Part shown: positions 9,537 to 18,605 of the stretch, piece after piece
Position numbering within the stretch: the stretch's first letter is position 1
How the letters are laid out: each line of letters opens with the position of its first letter
Assembly: GCF_006874475.1 (NCBI RefSeq)
Contig: NZ_VIRM01000014.1
Coordinates: forward strand, 1-64,000
DNA from: Microbispora hainanensis
Lineage (GTDB): Bacteria; Actinomycetota; Actinomycetes; Streptosporangiales; Streptosporangiaceae
DNA: 64,000 nucleotides
Reading direction: 5' to 3'
Made by a program: the position numbers and the translations under genes
The notes under the pieces: generated by a model
What the model was told of the DNA's origin: nothing
What the model saw: the letters and a program-made list of their open reading frames with translations, nothing else
The model's database searches: none

Positions 9537-9889
9537 CGTCTCCGGAACGAGTCGGGGTTGTCCGAAGGGAACGGGGGCGGGCTTCCCGAATGACGGGCTT
9601 CTCGAGGAAATGGTGCGAAGAATCGCGGCCGGCTCGCCTGAGTATCCCCCTACTCATATGCGCGGGCGCAATTCCCCGGTCCGGTGAGCGGACCGGGAGG
9701 GCGCAGGTCTGCGCCCAGCGCGAGGGCCGACGTCGGGACGTTGTGGTCACCGGGCAGGTGCCGGGCACGTGCCGGGCCAGACCCGGCCACTCCACCTCGC
9801 GCGGCGCGTCGTGAGCCGCCTGACACGCCTGTCAAGATCTCCCGCACGCTCGCCTGATCGCCCGCAAATTGACATAAAACCTACCAATT
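9537..9889. other. Intergenic region with hairpin and divergent promoters
   Basis: No convincing gene lies here. A 9-bp hairpin (arms 9675-9683 and 9689-9697, CCCGGTCCG with GTGAG loop) sits mid-gap. TTGACA at 9869-9874 is a good -35 for the ROK gene. Two GCATGC hexamers at 9892 and 9903 flank the putative transcription start and could be operator half-sites. Confidence 0.5.
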
Positions 9890-9904
9890 GTGCATGCTTT
9901 TCGC

Positions 9905-11281
9905 ATGCGGCAATTCACAGAGGTCGTGCCGCCGGCGCGACGCGGGCACGAGCAGGCCGTGCTGGGGCTGCTGCGCGCGTACGGCCCGCTCAACCGGGGC
10001 GAGCTCAGCCGGCGGTGCGGCCTGTCGCGGACGACCCTGCACGACACCCTCAGCGGACTGCTGGCCGCGGGCGCGGTGGTCACCGCGACGCCGGACGAGG
10101 CGCCGCGCGGCCGGGGCCGTCCCGCCGAGCGGCTGGTCCTCAACCCCGCGGCCGGACAGGCCCTCGGCATCGACTTCAGCCGCCGCGCGGTGCACGTCGC
10201 GGCCGTCGGCGTGACGTACGAGATCGTGGGCACGGCGGGGGAGGCGCACGCCCCCGGCCTGCCGTGGCCCGACCGGGTGGCGCTCGCCGAGCGCCTCGTC
10301 CGCGGGCTGCTCGGCGGCGAGGTGTGGCGCAGGGCGCTCAAGGGCGTCGGCGTGGGCGTCGTGGGCCCCCTGGCCGGGGCATGGGACGGAGCGCCGGACG
10401 GCGTCCTCTCCGGCGTCGCGGCCCTGCTCTTGGAGCGCTTCGGCGGTCCGGTGCTGCTGGACAACAACACCAGGCTCGCGGCGCTCGCCGAGTCGACGTG
10501 GGGCGCGGCCGCCGGTGACCAGGACGCGCTCTATCTGCGGCTGTCGTACGGCGTCGGCGGCGGCGTGGTGGCCGGAGGGGTGTTGCACCGTGGCGCCGAC
10601 GGAGTGTCCGGGGAGATCGGGCACGTTCCGGTGGACCCGGCCGGGAGGCCCTGCGAGTGCGGCGGCACGGGATGCCTGGAGACCGTCGCCTCGATCAGGG
10701 CGGTGCTCGACGCCTACCGGGCCAGGGGCGGCCGGGGGGACGACCTGCCCGCGCTGACGGCGGCCGTGGAGGCGCGCGACCCGATCGCCCTCGGCCTGCT
10801 GTCCGAGGTGGGCGGCCAGATCGGACGGGTGCTAGCCGCGCTGTCCAACGCGATCGGGCCCAGGGTGATCGTCATCGGCGGTGAGCTGGCCGAGCTCGGC
10901 GCCCCGCTCCTGGAGCCCGTCCGGAAGGCCCTGGACGCGGGGGCGGTGCCGATCTCGCGCCATCGGCTGACCCTGCGCCGTGCGGCGCTCGGCGACGTCG
11001 CGGGCGCGCTCGGCGGCGTCGCCCTGGCGCTCGGGGAGTCTCCGCTGTTGTCGCGCTACCCGGCCCCAGAGCCCGATCTGGCGCCCGAGCCGGAGCCAGA
11101 TCCCGAGCCCGAGCCCGGCCTCGCCGATTCACCCGGCGGCGGGCGCGGTGGGCGGGGCGGACCGCCACCCCGCCCCTTCGTCGGGTGGGGCACGGCGCAG
11201 GCCCGGCCGCGCCTGCCCCTGACCCCGCTGCCGTCGTTGCCGTCGTTGCCGGTCAGCCGAGGGCGACGGGCAGCGTCTTGA
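9905..11281 (+). CDS. ROK-family transcriptional regulator
   Basis: About 458 residues. An N-terminal winged helix (LNRGELSRRCGLSRTTLHDTLSGLL, near 20-45) precedes a sugar-kinase-like ROK domain. That domain has the ATP-site segment LGIDFSRRAVHVA, LLDNNTRLAALAE, the signature SGEIGHVPVDPAGR and the zinc-binding CECGGTGCLETVAS. Such proteins usually repress sugar genes in response to a sugar or its phosphate. ATG 9905 fits a leaderless transcript from TTGACA at 9869; GTG 9890 is also in frame. The last 80 or so residues are a low-complexity PEPEPDPEPEP and Gly/Pro-rich tail that is not part of the ROK fold and overlaps the end of the facing P450 by 29 bp. Confidence 0.87.
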   Translation: MRQFTEVVPPARRGHEQAVLGLLRAYGPLNRGELSRRCGLSRTTLHDTLSGLLAAGAVVTATPDEAPRGRGRPAERLVLNPAAGQALGIDFSRRAVHVAAVGVTYEIVGTAGEAHAPGLPWPDRVALAERLVRGLLGGEVWRRALKGVGVGVVGPLAGAWDGAPDGVLSGVAALLLERFGGPVLLDNNTRLAALAESTWGAAAGDQDALYLRLSYGVGGGVVAGGVLHRGADGVSGEIGHVPVDPAGRPCECGGTGCLETVASIRAVLDAYRARGGRGDDLPALTAAVEARDPIALGLLSEVGGQIGRVLAALSNAIGPRVIVIGGELAELGAPLLEPVRKALDAGAVPISRHRLTLRRAALGDVAGALGGVALALGESPLLSRYPAPEPDLAPEPEPDPEPEPGLADSPGGGRGGRGGPPPRPFVGWGTAQARPRLPLTPLPSLPSLPVSRGRRAAS

Positions 11282-12452
11282 TGCCGTTGATGAAGTAGGA
11301 CCTCAGCCGGGTGGCCTCGCCGGTCTGCCGGATGCCGGGCAGGCGCTCGGCGAGCACCTCGAACAGCACCCGAAGCTCCAGCTTGGCCAGGTGGTTGCCG
11401 AGGCAGAAGTGCGCCCCGCCGCCGCCGAAGCCGATCTGCGGGTTGGGGTCGCGGCCGATGTCGAACTCCTCGGGCCGCTCGAAGACCTCCTCGTCCCGGT
11501 TGGCCGACGCGTAGAAGACCACCACCTTGTCGCCCCCGGCGATCTTCTGGCCGCGGATCTCGGTGTCCGTCGTGGCCGTACGCCGGAACAGGTTGACGGG
11601 GGACACCCACCGGACGATCTCGTCGGCGGCCGTCCTCGCGAGAGTGGGGTCGTCCACCAGGCGCTTCCACTGGTCCGGGTGCTCGAAGAGGGTCAGCATG
11701 CCTCCGGACGCCGCGTTCCGCGTGGTCTCGTTGCCCGCCACGATGAGCAGCAGGACGAACAGGTCGAACTCGTCCTCGGTCAGCGTCTGCCCGTCCTCGT
11801 CCGGCTGCAGGAGCTTGGTGACGATGTCGTCGCGCGGGTCCTGCCTGCGCGCCGCGGCCAGCGTGTGGGCGTACGAGTAGACCTCGAAGGCGGCGGCCTG
11901 CCCCTCCTCGGGGCTGCTGGAGTAGTCGGGGTCGTCGCTGCCGATCATGCGGTTGGACCACTCGAAGATCTTGTTTCGGTCCTCGACCGGCGCGCCGAGC
12001 AGCTCGCAGATCACGTACAGCGGGAGCGGCGCGGCGATGTCCCGCACGAAGTCGACCTCGGGCTTGCTCTGCACCTCGTCGACCAGGGCGTGGCAGATGT
12101 CCCTGATGTGCTCCTCCAGCCGCCCGATCTGGCGCGGGGTGAAACCGCGGTTGACCAGCGAGCGGCGCCGGGTGTGGTCGGGCGGGTCCTGGTTGAGCAT
12201 CATCAGCCGCTGGAACTCGCGCTGCTCCTCGGGCATCTCGTCGAACAGCGCCAGTTTCCGGGCTGAGGAGAAGAGGTCGGAGTGACGGGAGACGTGGACG
12301 ACGTCCGCGTGCCTGGTGACCGCCCAGAAACCGGGCCAGTCGCCTTCTCCCTCGTGCCGGTAGACGGGCGCGTTGTGCCTCAGCCAGCGGAGCTGGTCGT
12401 GCGGCACTCCGCTGCGCGCGTAGCGGTCCATGTCGACGAGGTCGATTTCCAT
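11253..12452 (-). CDS. Cytochrome P450, CYP125/CYP142-like (steroid type)
   Basis: 399 residues with all P450 landmarks: I-helix IVAGNETTRNAASG, K-helix EIVRW (EXXR), meander RDEEVFERPEEFDIGRDPNP and the heme loop FGGGGAHFCLGNHLAK with the Cys thiolate ligand. AGNETTRN followed by the exact ADEIVRW, and the ending LRSYFINGIK, closely resemble CYP125A1, the cholesterol C26/C27 hydroxylase of mycobacteria. The ATG has AGGTGA upstream. A KstR-type operator at 12574 lies 122 nt before the start. The ferredoxin at 1955 is a plausible electron donor. The exact CYP family needs a tree. Confidence 0.93.
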   Translation of the reverse strand: MEIDLVDMDRYARSGVPHDQLRWLRHNAPVYRHEGEGDWPGFWAVTRHADVVHVSRHSDLFSSARKLALFDEMPEEQREFQRLMMLNQDPPDHTRRRSLVNRGFTPRQIGRLEEHIRDICHALVDEVQSKPEVDFVRDIAAPLPLYVICELLGAPVEDRNKIFEWSNRMIGSDDPDYSSSPEEGQAAAFEVYSYAHTLAAARRQDPRDDIVTKLLQPDEDGQTLTEDEFDLFVLLLIVAGNETTRNAASGGMLTLFEHPDQWKRLVDDPTLARTAADEIVRWVSPVNLFRRTATTDTEIRGQKIAGGDKVVVFYASANRDEEVFERPEEFDIGRDPNPQIGFGGGGAHFCLGNHLAKLELRVLFEVLAERLPGIRQTGEATRLRSYFINGIKTLPVALG

Positions 12453-12478
12453 TGCATCACCTAATCGGGTTTTGGCTG

Positions 12479-12508
12479 CCCCTGGTAAGAGGGCCCCTGG
12501 TAAGAGGG
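12479..12508. repeat. Two 15-bp tandem repeats upstream of the P450 gene
   Basis: CCCCTGGTAAGAGGG occurs twice back to back (12479-12493, 12494-12508) between the P450 start and its KstR-type operator. A third, partial copy (CGCCCCTGG) follows. It would lie in the 5' untranslated leader. Confidence 0.65.
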
Positions 12509-12573
12509 ACGGTCGCCCCTGGCCGGCCCGCTGCTCGGTGGGAGTGCGGTCGCGCGCTTGTCCGCAGTGATTC

Positions 12574-12587
12574 TGAAACGTGTTCTA
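12574..12587. promoter_or_regulatory. KstR-type operator (TGAAACGTGTTCTA)
   Basis: An exact match to TNNAACNNGTTNNA upstream of the CYP125-like gene and also 86 nt upstream of the divergent YjbR-like gene. This is where a KstR operator would be expected, since cyp125 is a KstR target in mycobacteria. Confidence 0.75.
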
Positions 12588-12673
12588 TTACGGGCCCGGC
12601 GGCACGTCAAGCGACCCTCGGGTGACGGATCGCTTGAGCCGGCTTGTCGGTGGGCTCTGGTACGACTGGGCGC

Positions 12674-13018
12674 ATGGGTGTGAGCGTCGAGGAGTTCCTC
12701 TCCATGCTGGACCGGTTGCCCGAGGTCGGCCAGGGCGAGGGCGGTGACTGGGTCTCGTTCAAGGTGCGCGGCAAGGGCTTCGGCTACCTGTGGGAGCGCA
12801 CCGAGACGGTGGGCCTCAAGGCGACGATCGAGGAGCAGACCGCGCTCGTGGCCGAGCGGCCCGAGGTGTTCGAGCCGCAGTTCACCGCCGGGCGTTTCGG
12901 CTGGGTCGTGGTCCGTCTGGCGAAGATCGACGCTGACGAGCTGTTCGAGCTGGTGACCGAGGCGTGGTGCCTGACCGCGCCGAAGACCCTCGTCGAGGCG
13001 TACGAAACCCGGTCGTAG
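12674..13018 (+). CDS. MmcQ/YjbR-family protein
   Basis: A 114-residue protein: GVSVEEFLSMLDRLPEV, then DWVSFKVRGKGFGYLW, the strand GLKATIEEQTALV, FTAGRFGWVVVRLAKID and WCLTAPKTLVEAY. This is the compact CyaY-like fold of the MmcQ/YjbR family, which has a double-wing DNA-binding-like topology but no established biochemical role. ATG 12674 was chosen because the family starts just before the first helix. It is followed by the convergent end of the LAL regulator gene. It is likely a housekeeping neighbour rather than part of either cluster. Confidence 0.85.
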   Translation: MGVSVEEFLSMLDRLPEVGQGEGGDWVSFKVRGKGFGYLWERTETVGLKATIEEQTALVAERPEVFEPQFTAGRFGWVVVRLAKIDADELFELVTEAWCLTAPKTLVEAYETRS

Positions 13019-13036
13019 CCCGGTCGTAGCCCGGCC

Positions 13037-15898
13037 CTATGCCTCCTGGCCGGGCCATTCCTGCTGGTCGTGGCCGGAGCCGGGCCGGGGTTCGGCCGGG
13101 TGCTCGCGGAGCCGCCTGATGACCTCCGCGAGCTCGGTGCGGGTGTGGATGCCGAGCTTGCGGTAGATGCGGGCGAGGTGGGTGTCCACGGTCCGCTTGC
13201 TGATGGACAGCTCGTTCGCGACCTGGAGGTTGCTCATGCCGCGCAGGACCAGGTCGGTGACCCGCATCTCCCCGGCCGTCAGGGGCGACGGGCCGTCAGA
13301 CTGCCCGCCGCGGGCCCGGCTGCCGATCGTGGCGAGGTTGCGCTCGGCGAGCGCGGCGAGCCGTACGGCGCCGCAGCCGTCGGCCAGGTCGTACGCCTCG
13401 CTGAGGGTGTCGTGGGCGCGGCGCGTCTCCCCGGCGGCCCGCAGGGCGATGCCCAGGCGCACCATCGCCCGGATGCGTTCGATGCCGCCGGGCCCGTCGA
13501 GCACCGACAGCGCCTCGCTGAGCAGGTCGATCCGGCGGGTGCCCTCGGCGGTCGTGCTCGCGGTGCTCAGCGCCCGGCCGACGCAGTCGGGAGCGCCCCA
13601 GGCCCGGGCCAGTTCGAGCTCCTCCTCGGCCAGGCGGTGGGCCGGCCCGCGCTGGCCGAGCCGCAGGTAGGCGAGGGCCGCCTGGCCCCGCCAGCCCGCG
13701 CACGCCGGGTTGACCACCCCCGCCGACAGGAGCTGCCGCCCGGCCTCCAGCAGGGCCGGCAGCCCTTCGCGTACGTCGCCCCTGGCGACCGCCACCCGGC
13801 CCTGGGCCTCGAGCAGCGCCGCCTGCAGCAGGGGGTGCACCGGTTCGCGCGCGGTGACCTCGTCGAACAGCGCGTGGGCGACGTCGAGTTCGTCGCGTTC
13901 GAGGAGCACGCGGGCCATGCACGACACGGCGGCGACGTGCAGGCCGGAGGCGTGCGAGCCGCGCGCGAAATGGATGGCCTCGCGCGCGTGCGTCAGTGAC
14001 GCGCGCAGCTCCCCTCTGCGGTAGGCGATGTCCGACAGCAGCGTGACGGCGAGGGCCTGCCCGGTCATCGAGGCGCGCGCTCGCGCCTCGGCGGCCACCT
14101 GTTCCGACCAGTACGCCGCCTCGTCCACGCGGCCCGCCCACACCAGCGCCATGACCAGTGCCGGCGGGATCGATCCGCCGCCGTCGAGGCAGCGCCGGGC
14201 CAGGGCCAGCGTGCGGCCGCGGTTCCTGCCCCTGGCCGCGCCGGACAGCGCGGCGGAGGCGAGGTAGTCCTGCGCCCCCGCGCTGGTGGCGGCGCCGGGC
14301 TCGGCGTTGAGCTGCCGCAGCGCGGCGCGCGAGCCGTACGACTGGCCGGTCAGCAGCGCCTGCGCGCTGAGCCGCAGCAGCACCTCGCGGTCGGGGAACC
14401 CGCCGGACGGGTCCTCGTCGAAGCCCCGGGCGATGTCGCAGAAGGCCGCGGCGGCCTCGGAGGAGTTGAGCGTGAGCAGGGCCGTGGCGAAGGGCGCCAG
14501 GGAGTCCGCCCGCTCGGCGGCGTCGCCGGCGAGGGCGGTCACGGTGCGCAGGTGCCGCAGGCAGGCGGGGATGTCGAGGTGCACCTCGACGGCGCCCAGC
14601 TCGGCCGTCACCTGGAGGACGGTGTGGTCCTTGGCGGTGGCGAGCGCGCGGTGGAGATAGCGGGTCGCGTCCTCCCAGGCGTTCTCGGAGACCGCCTCCC
14701 GCGCCGCCTCGCGCAGCACCGACACGGCCCACGGGTCGCCGGTGGGGCTGGCCGACAGCAGGTGCCGGGCCGACCGCTTGGGCGGCGAGCCGAGGCGGTG
14801 CAGCAGCGAGGCCGCCCGCCGGTGCATCTCGTCGCGCGTCCGGGGGTCCATGCGCGCGAGGATCGTCGACTGGACGAGGTCGTGCGTGAACCGCTGCGGC
14901 GGGCTGCCCTCCAGCAGGCCCGCCCCCGCGAGCGCGTGGCCCGCCTCCTCGGCCGCGACCGCGCCGTAGCCGGCCAGCATCGCCGCCGTCTCCAGCCCGG
15001 CGTACGGCGCGATGATGGCAAGGCTCTGCAGGAGGGCGAGCAGGGACGGATATCTGCCGCCGAGCCATTCCAGGACGGTCTCCGACAGGGCCGTCGCGCC
15101 GATCCGCATCACCCGGGGCAGCTCGGACCGCTGCGGCAGGACGTCGGCGGCGGCCAGCCGTCCGGCCGTCTCCAGCAGGAGCAGCGGGTTTCCCTTGGTC
15201 AGGCGGTGGCAGGCCGCGACGATCTCGTCGTCCACCCTGGCGCCGAGCGCCGACTCCATGAGCGTGGCGGCGCATCTGCGGCACAGCGCCGAGGGCCGCA
15301 GCGACCGCGCGTACGGCAGCGCCAGGATGTCGCGGACCGCGTCGCCGCCGCTGCGGTCCTCCACGTCGCAGGTCAGGATCATCGCGATGGGCAGGCCGTC
15401 GAGCCGCCTGGCGATGTAGGAGCACCACTGCGCCGACTGCGGGTCGGCGTGGTTGAGGTCGTCGACCGCGATGATCAGCGGTTGTCCCGCGGTCAGCGAG
15501 CGGGTGGCCCGATAGAGGTCGTCGAGCAGCGTGGCGGGCACGGCGGGCGCGCTCCCGTCGTACGGCACCGCCGTCAGCGCCGGCGCGCGCACACCGCCGT
15601 CGAGGACGGCGGCGGGGGCGCCGGGCTCGGCCCGCCCCGAGCCGCTCATCATCGGGTCGAACAACTGCCGGACGATGCCGAACGCGAAGGAGCGCTCGTC
15701 GGCGTGGCCCCGGGCGCTCAGCACGACCCCGCCCGGCCTGCGCGCCAGCGCCGCGTGCAGCAGTCTGGTCTTCCCGATCCCTCGCGTGCCCTGAATGACC
15801 AGTACGGCCGGTCTTCCTTCGTGAAGCCCGGCCAGCACCTCGTCGACGACCCCTAGCTCCTTGTCCCGGTGCAGTAGTACCGGCCGCCCTGAGGCCAT
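13037..15898 (-). CDS. LuxR-family LAL regulator (AAA ATPase + HTH), likely RiPP cluster activator
   Basis: 953 residues, the size of LAL regulators. The N-terminal AAA/NTPase module has Walker A GTRGIGKT (residues 37-44) and Walker B LIIAVDDLNHAD (141-152). The middle is Ala-rich helical TPR-like repeats. The C-terminal LuxR helix-turn-helix reads LTAGEMRVTDLVLRGMSNLQ then LSISKRTVDTHLARIYRKLG (near 880-930). LAL proteins usually activate specialised-metabolite clusters. It is divergent from the cyclodehydratase operon across a 420-bp promoter region with a long inverted repeat and TACGTA palindromes, so it is the best candidate for the cluster-specific regulator. Whether it binds those motifs is inferred. 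Confidence 0.93.
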   Translation of the reverse strand: MASGRPVLLHRDKELGVVDEVLAGLHEGRPAVLVIQGTRGIGKTRLLHAALARRPGGVVLSARGHADERSFAFGIVRQLFDPMMSGSGRAEPGAPAAVLDGGVRAPALTAVPYDGSAPAVPATLLDDLYRATRSLTAGQPLIIAVDDLNHADPQSAQWCSYIARRLDGLPIAMILTCDVEDRSGGDAVRDILALPYARSLRPSALCRRCAATLMESALGARVDDEIVAACHRLTKGNPLLLLETAGRLAAADVLPQRSELPRVMRIGATALSETVLEWLGGRYPSLLALLQSLAIIAPYAGLETAAMLAGYGAVAAEEAGHALAGAGLLEGSPPQRFTHDLVQSTILARMDPRTRDEMHRRAASLLHRLGSPPKRSARHLLSASPTGDPWAVSVLREAAREAVSENAWEDATRYLHRALATAKDHTVLQVTAELGAVEVHLDIPACLRHLRTVTALAGDAAERADSLAPFATALLTLNSSEAAAAFCDIARGFDEDPSGGFPDREVLLRLSAQALLTGQSYGSRAALRQLNAEPGAATSAGAQDYLASAALSGAARGRNRGRTLALARRCLDGGGSIPPALVMALVWAGRVDEAAYWSEQVAAEARARASMTGQALAVTLLSDIAYRRGELRASLTHAREAIHFARGSHASGLHVAAVSCMARVLLERDELDVAHALFDEVTAREPVHPLLQAALLEAQGRVAVARGDVREGLPALLEAGRQLLSAGVVNPACAGWRGQAALAYLRLGQRGPAHRLAEEELELARAWGAPDCVGRALSTASTTAEGTRRIDLLSEALSVLDGPGGIERIRAMVRLGIALRAAGETRRAHDTLSEAYDLADGCGAVRLAALAERNLATIGSRARGGQSDGPSPLTAGEMRVTDLVLRGMSNLQVANELSISKRTVDTHLARIYRKLGIHTRTELAEVIRRLREHPAEPRPGSGHDQQEWPGQEA

Positions 15899-16070
15899 CC
15901 CTACCCCCGGACCATGTACCGATTTTTCTCGACATACGGATCATGCCGGACAGGGCCAGCGGGTTGTCAATACGTGAAATCGCTACGAGTAAACACAATA
16001 TTGCTGACACATGAAAGCAACACCTTGTCATGATTCCATGTCCAATGGATGGGGAGTTTGCCCCTCCGCG

Positions 16071-16099
16071 CCGGAACCCCTATGGCATAGGGGTTCCGG
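16071..16099. promoter_or_regulatory. 29-bp inverted repeat (13-bp arms)
   Basis: Perfect arms CCGGAACCCCTAT (16071-16083) and its complement (16087-16099) around GGC. It lies 173 nt before the LAL start and 220 nt before the cyclodehydratase start. It may be an operator for a dimeric regulator or, read as RNA, a very stable hairpin in the LAL leader. Confidence 0.6.
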
Positions 16100-16150
16100 G
16101 CGGCCGAATCATCGCGGCAGGTCGGCGGGCACGGCCCTGAGAGGCGGTGC

Positions 16151-16162
16151 GCATACGTATTC
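16151..16162. promoter_or_regulatory. TACGTA palindrome (GCATACGTATTC), cluster operator candidate
   Basis: It matches 11 of 12 positions of the perfect palindrome GAATACGTATTC at 28625. It is located 157 nt upstream of the cyclodehydratase gene, with weaker relatives over the next 110 bp. Shared only with other RiPP-cluster promoters in this window. Confidence 0.55.
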
Positions 16163-16318
16163 CGCCGTGCCGCCGGCGATACGCATCACCGTACGCACAG
16201 GTCCGGATCGCGCTTTGTGCACGCCGATCGTACGTATGCGCCCGTGAAGCGACAAATACGTCTTTACTTTTTCCGCGAGTCAATGGAATTCTCCGCTCAT
16301 CGGCTAATCACGGAGTGA

Positions 16319-18589
16319 ATGGCGGGGGGCATGGAACGGCCACGGCTCAAGGCGCACTTCACGACCGAAGTCCTCGACGACGCGAAAGTCTTCCTTTTGG
16401 CGGAAGGCCAGCACTATCTCGTACGCGGCGCGGGCTCGGGCCGCGTCCTTCCCTATCTCGACGGCCGGCACACGGTGATGGACATCGTCCAGGCCCTCGC
16501 CGGCGAACTGTCCCCGGCCCAGGCGGTGCTCGCCGTACGGCGATACGAGGCCGCCGGACATCTGACCGAGGGCCGGCCGCCCCTGGCCGACCCGGTGCTC
16601 GCCTTCTGGGACGCGCAGGGCATCGACCCCGCGGCCGTCGTCACGGCCCTGGAGCGGACGTCCTTCCGGCTGTTCGCGGGCGCGGGCGTCGATCCCGGCC
16701 CGATCGAGGCGCTTTTGCACGAGCACGGGCTGCGCACCGCTCCGGACGGCGACGGCCCGGTCGTGGCGGTGGTCCACGACTACCTCGACCCGGGCCTGGC
16801 GGAGCTCAACGCCGAGTGCCTGGCGGCCGGGCGGCCCTGGGTGCTGGTCAGGCCCGCCGGCACCGTGGCCTGGCTGGGACCGCTGTTCCAGCCGGGGGAG
16901 ACGGGCTGCTGGGCCTGCATGTCCCAGCGGATCGAGGGCAACCGGCAGGTCGAGCGCTACCTCGCGGGCAAGCGGGGCGACGGGCTGCCGCCGTACCACC
17001 CGGTGCGCGAGGCCCTGCAGGGCGGCGCGGCGGCGGTGGGCGGGCTGCTCGCGGCCGAGCTCGCGCGGACGGCCGCCACGGGCCGGCCCTCGACCCTCCA
17101 GGGCAAGATGATCACGGTCGACCTGCGCACGCTCACCAGCGCCGAGCACCAGATGATCCGGCTGCCGCAGTGCCCGTCGTGCGGCGACCCCTCGCTGATC
17201 CGCGACCGCGAGCCGAAGGTGGCGCTGGCCGCGCGGACCGCCCGGCACGCGACCGACGGCGGCTACCGGGTCGAGCAGCCCTCGGCGACGTACGCCCGGC
17301 TGGAGCGGCACATCAGCCCCTACCTGGGCGCGGTCACCGGGCTGCGCCCGTGGGCCGGCGAGGACAACGGCGTGACCTACAGCTTCACCGCCGGTCACAA
17401 CTTCGCCATGCTGGGCGACAACATGGACCTGCTGCGCCGCAACCTGCGCGGGCAGAGCGGCGGCAAGGGCCGCACCGAGATCCAGGCCAAGGTCAGCGCC
17501 CTGTGCGAGGCGATCGAGCGCTACTCGGGCGTGTGGCGAGGCGAGGAGCCGGTGCTCAAGGCGGCCTACGCCGACCTCGACGAGGGTCTCGCGGTGCACC
17601 CGGCCGACCTGCTGCTGTTCTCCGACAACCAGTACGGCGACCGGGACGCCTGGAACAGCGACCCCTCCCACCGGCTGCACCTGGTGCCCGAGAGGTTCCG
17701 TACGGATCTGCCGCTCGACTGGTCGCGGGCCTGGTCGCTGACCGCAGACGAGGAGCGGCTGATCCCCGCCGGCTACGCCTGGTATGGCCATCCCGACCTC
17801 GAACGCCACTTCTACTGCGTCGGCGACTCCAACGGCAGCGCCTCCGGCAACACGCTGGAGGAGGCGATCCTCCAGGGGTTCTGCGAGGTCGTGGAGCGGG
17901 ACGCGGTCGCGCTGTGGTGGTACAACCGGGCCCGGCGGCCCGCCTTCGACCTCGACTCGCTCAACGACCCGTACGTCGGCACGCTGCGCGAGTTCTACGC
18001 CGACATGGGCCGCAGCCTGTGGCTGCTCGACCTGACCAGCGACCTCGGCGTCCCGGCCTTCGCCGGCGTCTCCCACCGGCTCGGCCACCCGGTGCAGGAC
18101 ATCATCGTGGGGTTCGGCGCCCATCTCGATCCCCGGATCGCCGCGCTGCGGACGCTGACCGAGGTCAACCAGTTCCTCCCGTCCGTACGCCGCAGGGACG
18201 AGAACGGCGAGACGATCTATCACGACGACGACATCGCGACGCTCCGCTGGTGGAAGGAGACCACGCTCGACAGCGACCCCTGGCTGCTGCCCGACCCCGC
18301 GCAGCGGTCCCGCACGCTGGCGGACTATCGGGTGCCCGAGGGCGCCGACCTCGCGGCCGACGTCGAGACCTGCGTCGCCCGGGCCGCCGCCTGCGGTCTC
18401 GAGGTGATCGTCCTCGACCAGACGCGGCCGGATCTGGAGCTCAACGTCGCCCGGGTGCTGGTCCCCGGCATGCGGCACTTCTGGCGCCGGCTTGGCCCGG
18501 GCCGCCTGTACGACGTGCCGGTGGCCCTCGGCTGGCGGACGGAACCGGCTCTGGAGGAGGAGCTCAACCCCACCAGCGTCTTCTTCTGA
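16319..18589 (+). CDS. TOMM cyclodehydratase: fused E1-like leader-binding domain and YcaO
   Basis: 756 residues. It should bind the precursor leader and use ATP to turn Cys (or Ser/Thr) into azolines. Residues 1-330 form the E1/ocin-ThiF-like part with a four-Cys zinc site, C197 and C200 (ETGCWACMSQ) and C285 and C288 (PQCPSCGD). Residues about 380-750 are YcaO: GKGRTEIQAKVSALCEAIER at 383-402 and GNTLEEAILQGFCEVVERDA hold the ATP/Mg ligands. The C-terminus is NPTSVFF, without the PXPXP tail of many azoline-forming YcaOs. ATG 16319 follows CGGAG closely; ATG 16331 also has a good site. It heads a five-gene plus-strand operon. Confidence 0.94.
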   Translation: MAGGMERPRLKAHFTTEVLDDAKVFLLAEGQHYLVRGAGSGRVLPYLDGRHTVMDIVQALAGELSPAQAVLAVRRYEAAGHLTEGRPPLADPVLAFWDAQGIDPAAVVTALERTSFRLFAGAGVDPGPIEALLHEHGLRTAPDGDGPVVAVVHDYLDPGLAELNAECLAAGRPWVLVRPAGTVAWLGPLFQPGETGCWACMSQRIEGNRQVERYLAGKRGDGLPPYHPVREALQGGAAAVGGLLAAELARTAATGRPSTLQGKMITVDLRTLTSAEHQMIRLPQCPSCGDPSLIRDREPKVALAARTARHATDGGYRVEQPSATYARLERHISPYLGAVTGLRPWAGEDNGVTYSFTAGHNFAMLGDNMDLLRRNLRGQSGGKGRTEIQAKVSALCEAIERYSGVWRGEEPVLKAAYADLDEGLAVHPADLLLFSDNQYGDRDAWNSDPSHRLHLVPERFRTDLPLDWSRAWSLTADEERLIPAGYAWYGHPDLERHFYCVGDSNGSASGNTLEEAILQGFCEVVERDAVALWWYNRARRPAFDLDSLNDPYVGTLREFYADMGRSLWLLDLTSDLGVPAFAGVSHRLGHPVQDIIVGFGAHLDPRIAALRTLTEVNQFLPSVRRRDENGETIYHDDDIATLRWWKETTLDSDPWLLPDPAQRSRTLADYRVPEGADLAADVETCVARAAACGLEVIVLDQTRPDLELNVARVLVPGMRHFWRRLGPGRLYDVPVALGWRTEPALEEELNPTSVFF

Positions 18590-18605
18590 CCCGATAGGGG
18601 GAGCA

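Larger units (their letters stand above)
15899..16318. other. Divergent promoter region of the RiPP cluster
   Basis: This 420-bp gap has unusually AT-rich patches (15940-16030 and 16240-16320). It holds the 29-bp inverted repeat at 16071, the palindrome at 16151 and further TACG-type elements at about 16178-16188, 16231-16236 and 16256-16262. It contains no credible gene. Promoters for the LAL gene and for the cyclodehydratase operon should both lie here. Confidence 0.6.

Noticed and set aside
13296-16031. A 911-codon open frame on the minus strand overlapping the LAL regulator
   Set aside because: It is the same strand in another frame, Arg/Gly-rich with no domain, a typical shadow of a GC-rich gene; the 953-residue frame has Walker and HTH motifs.
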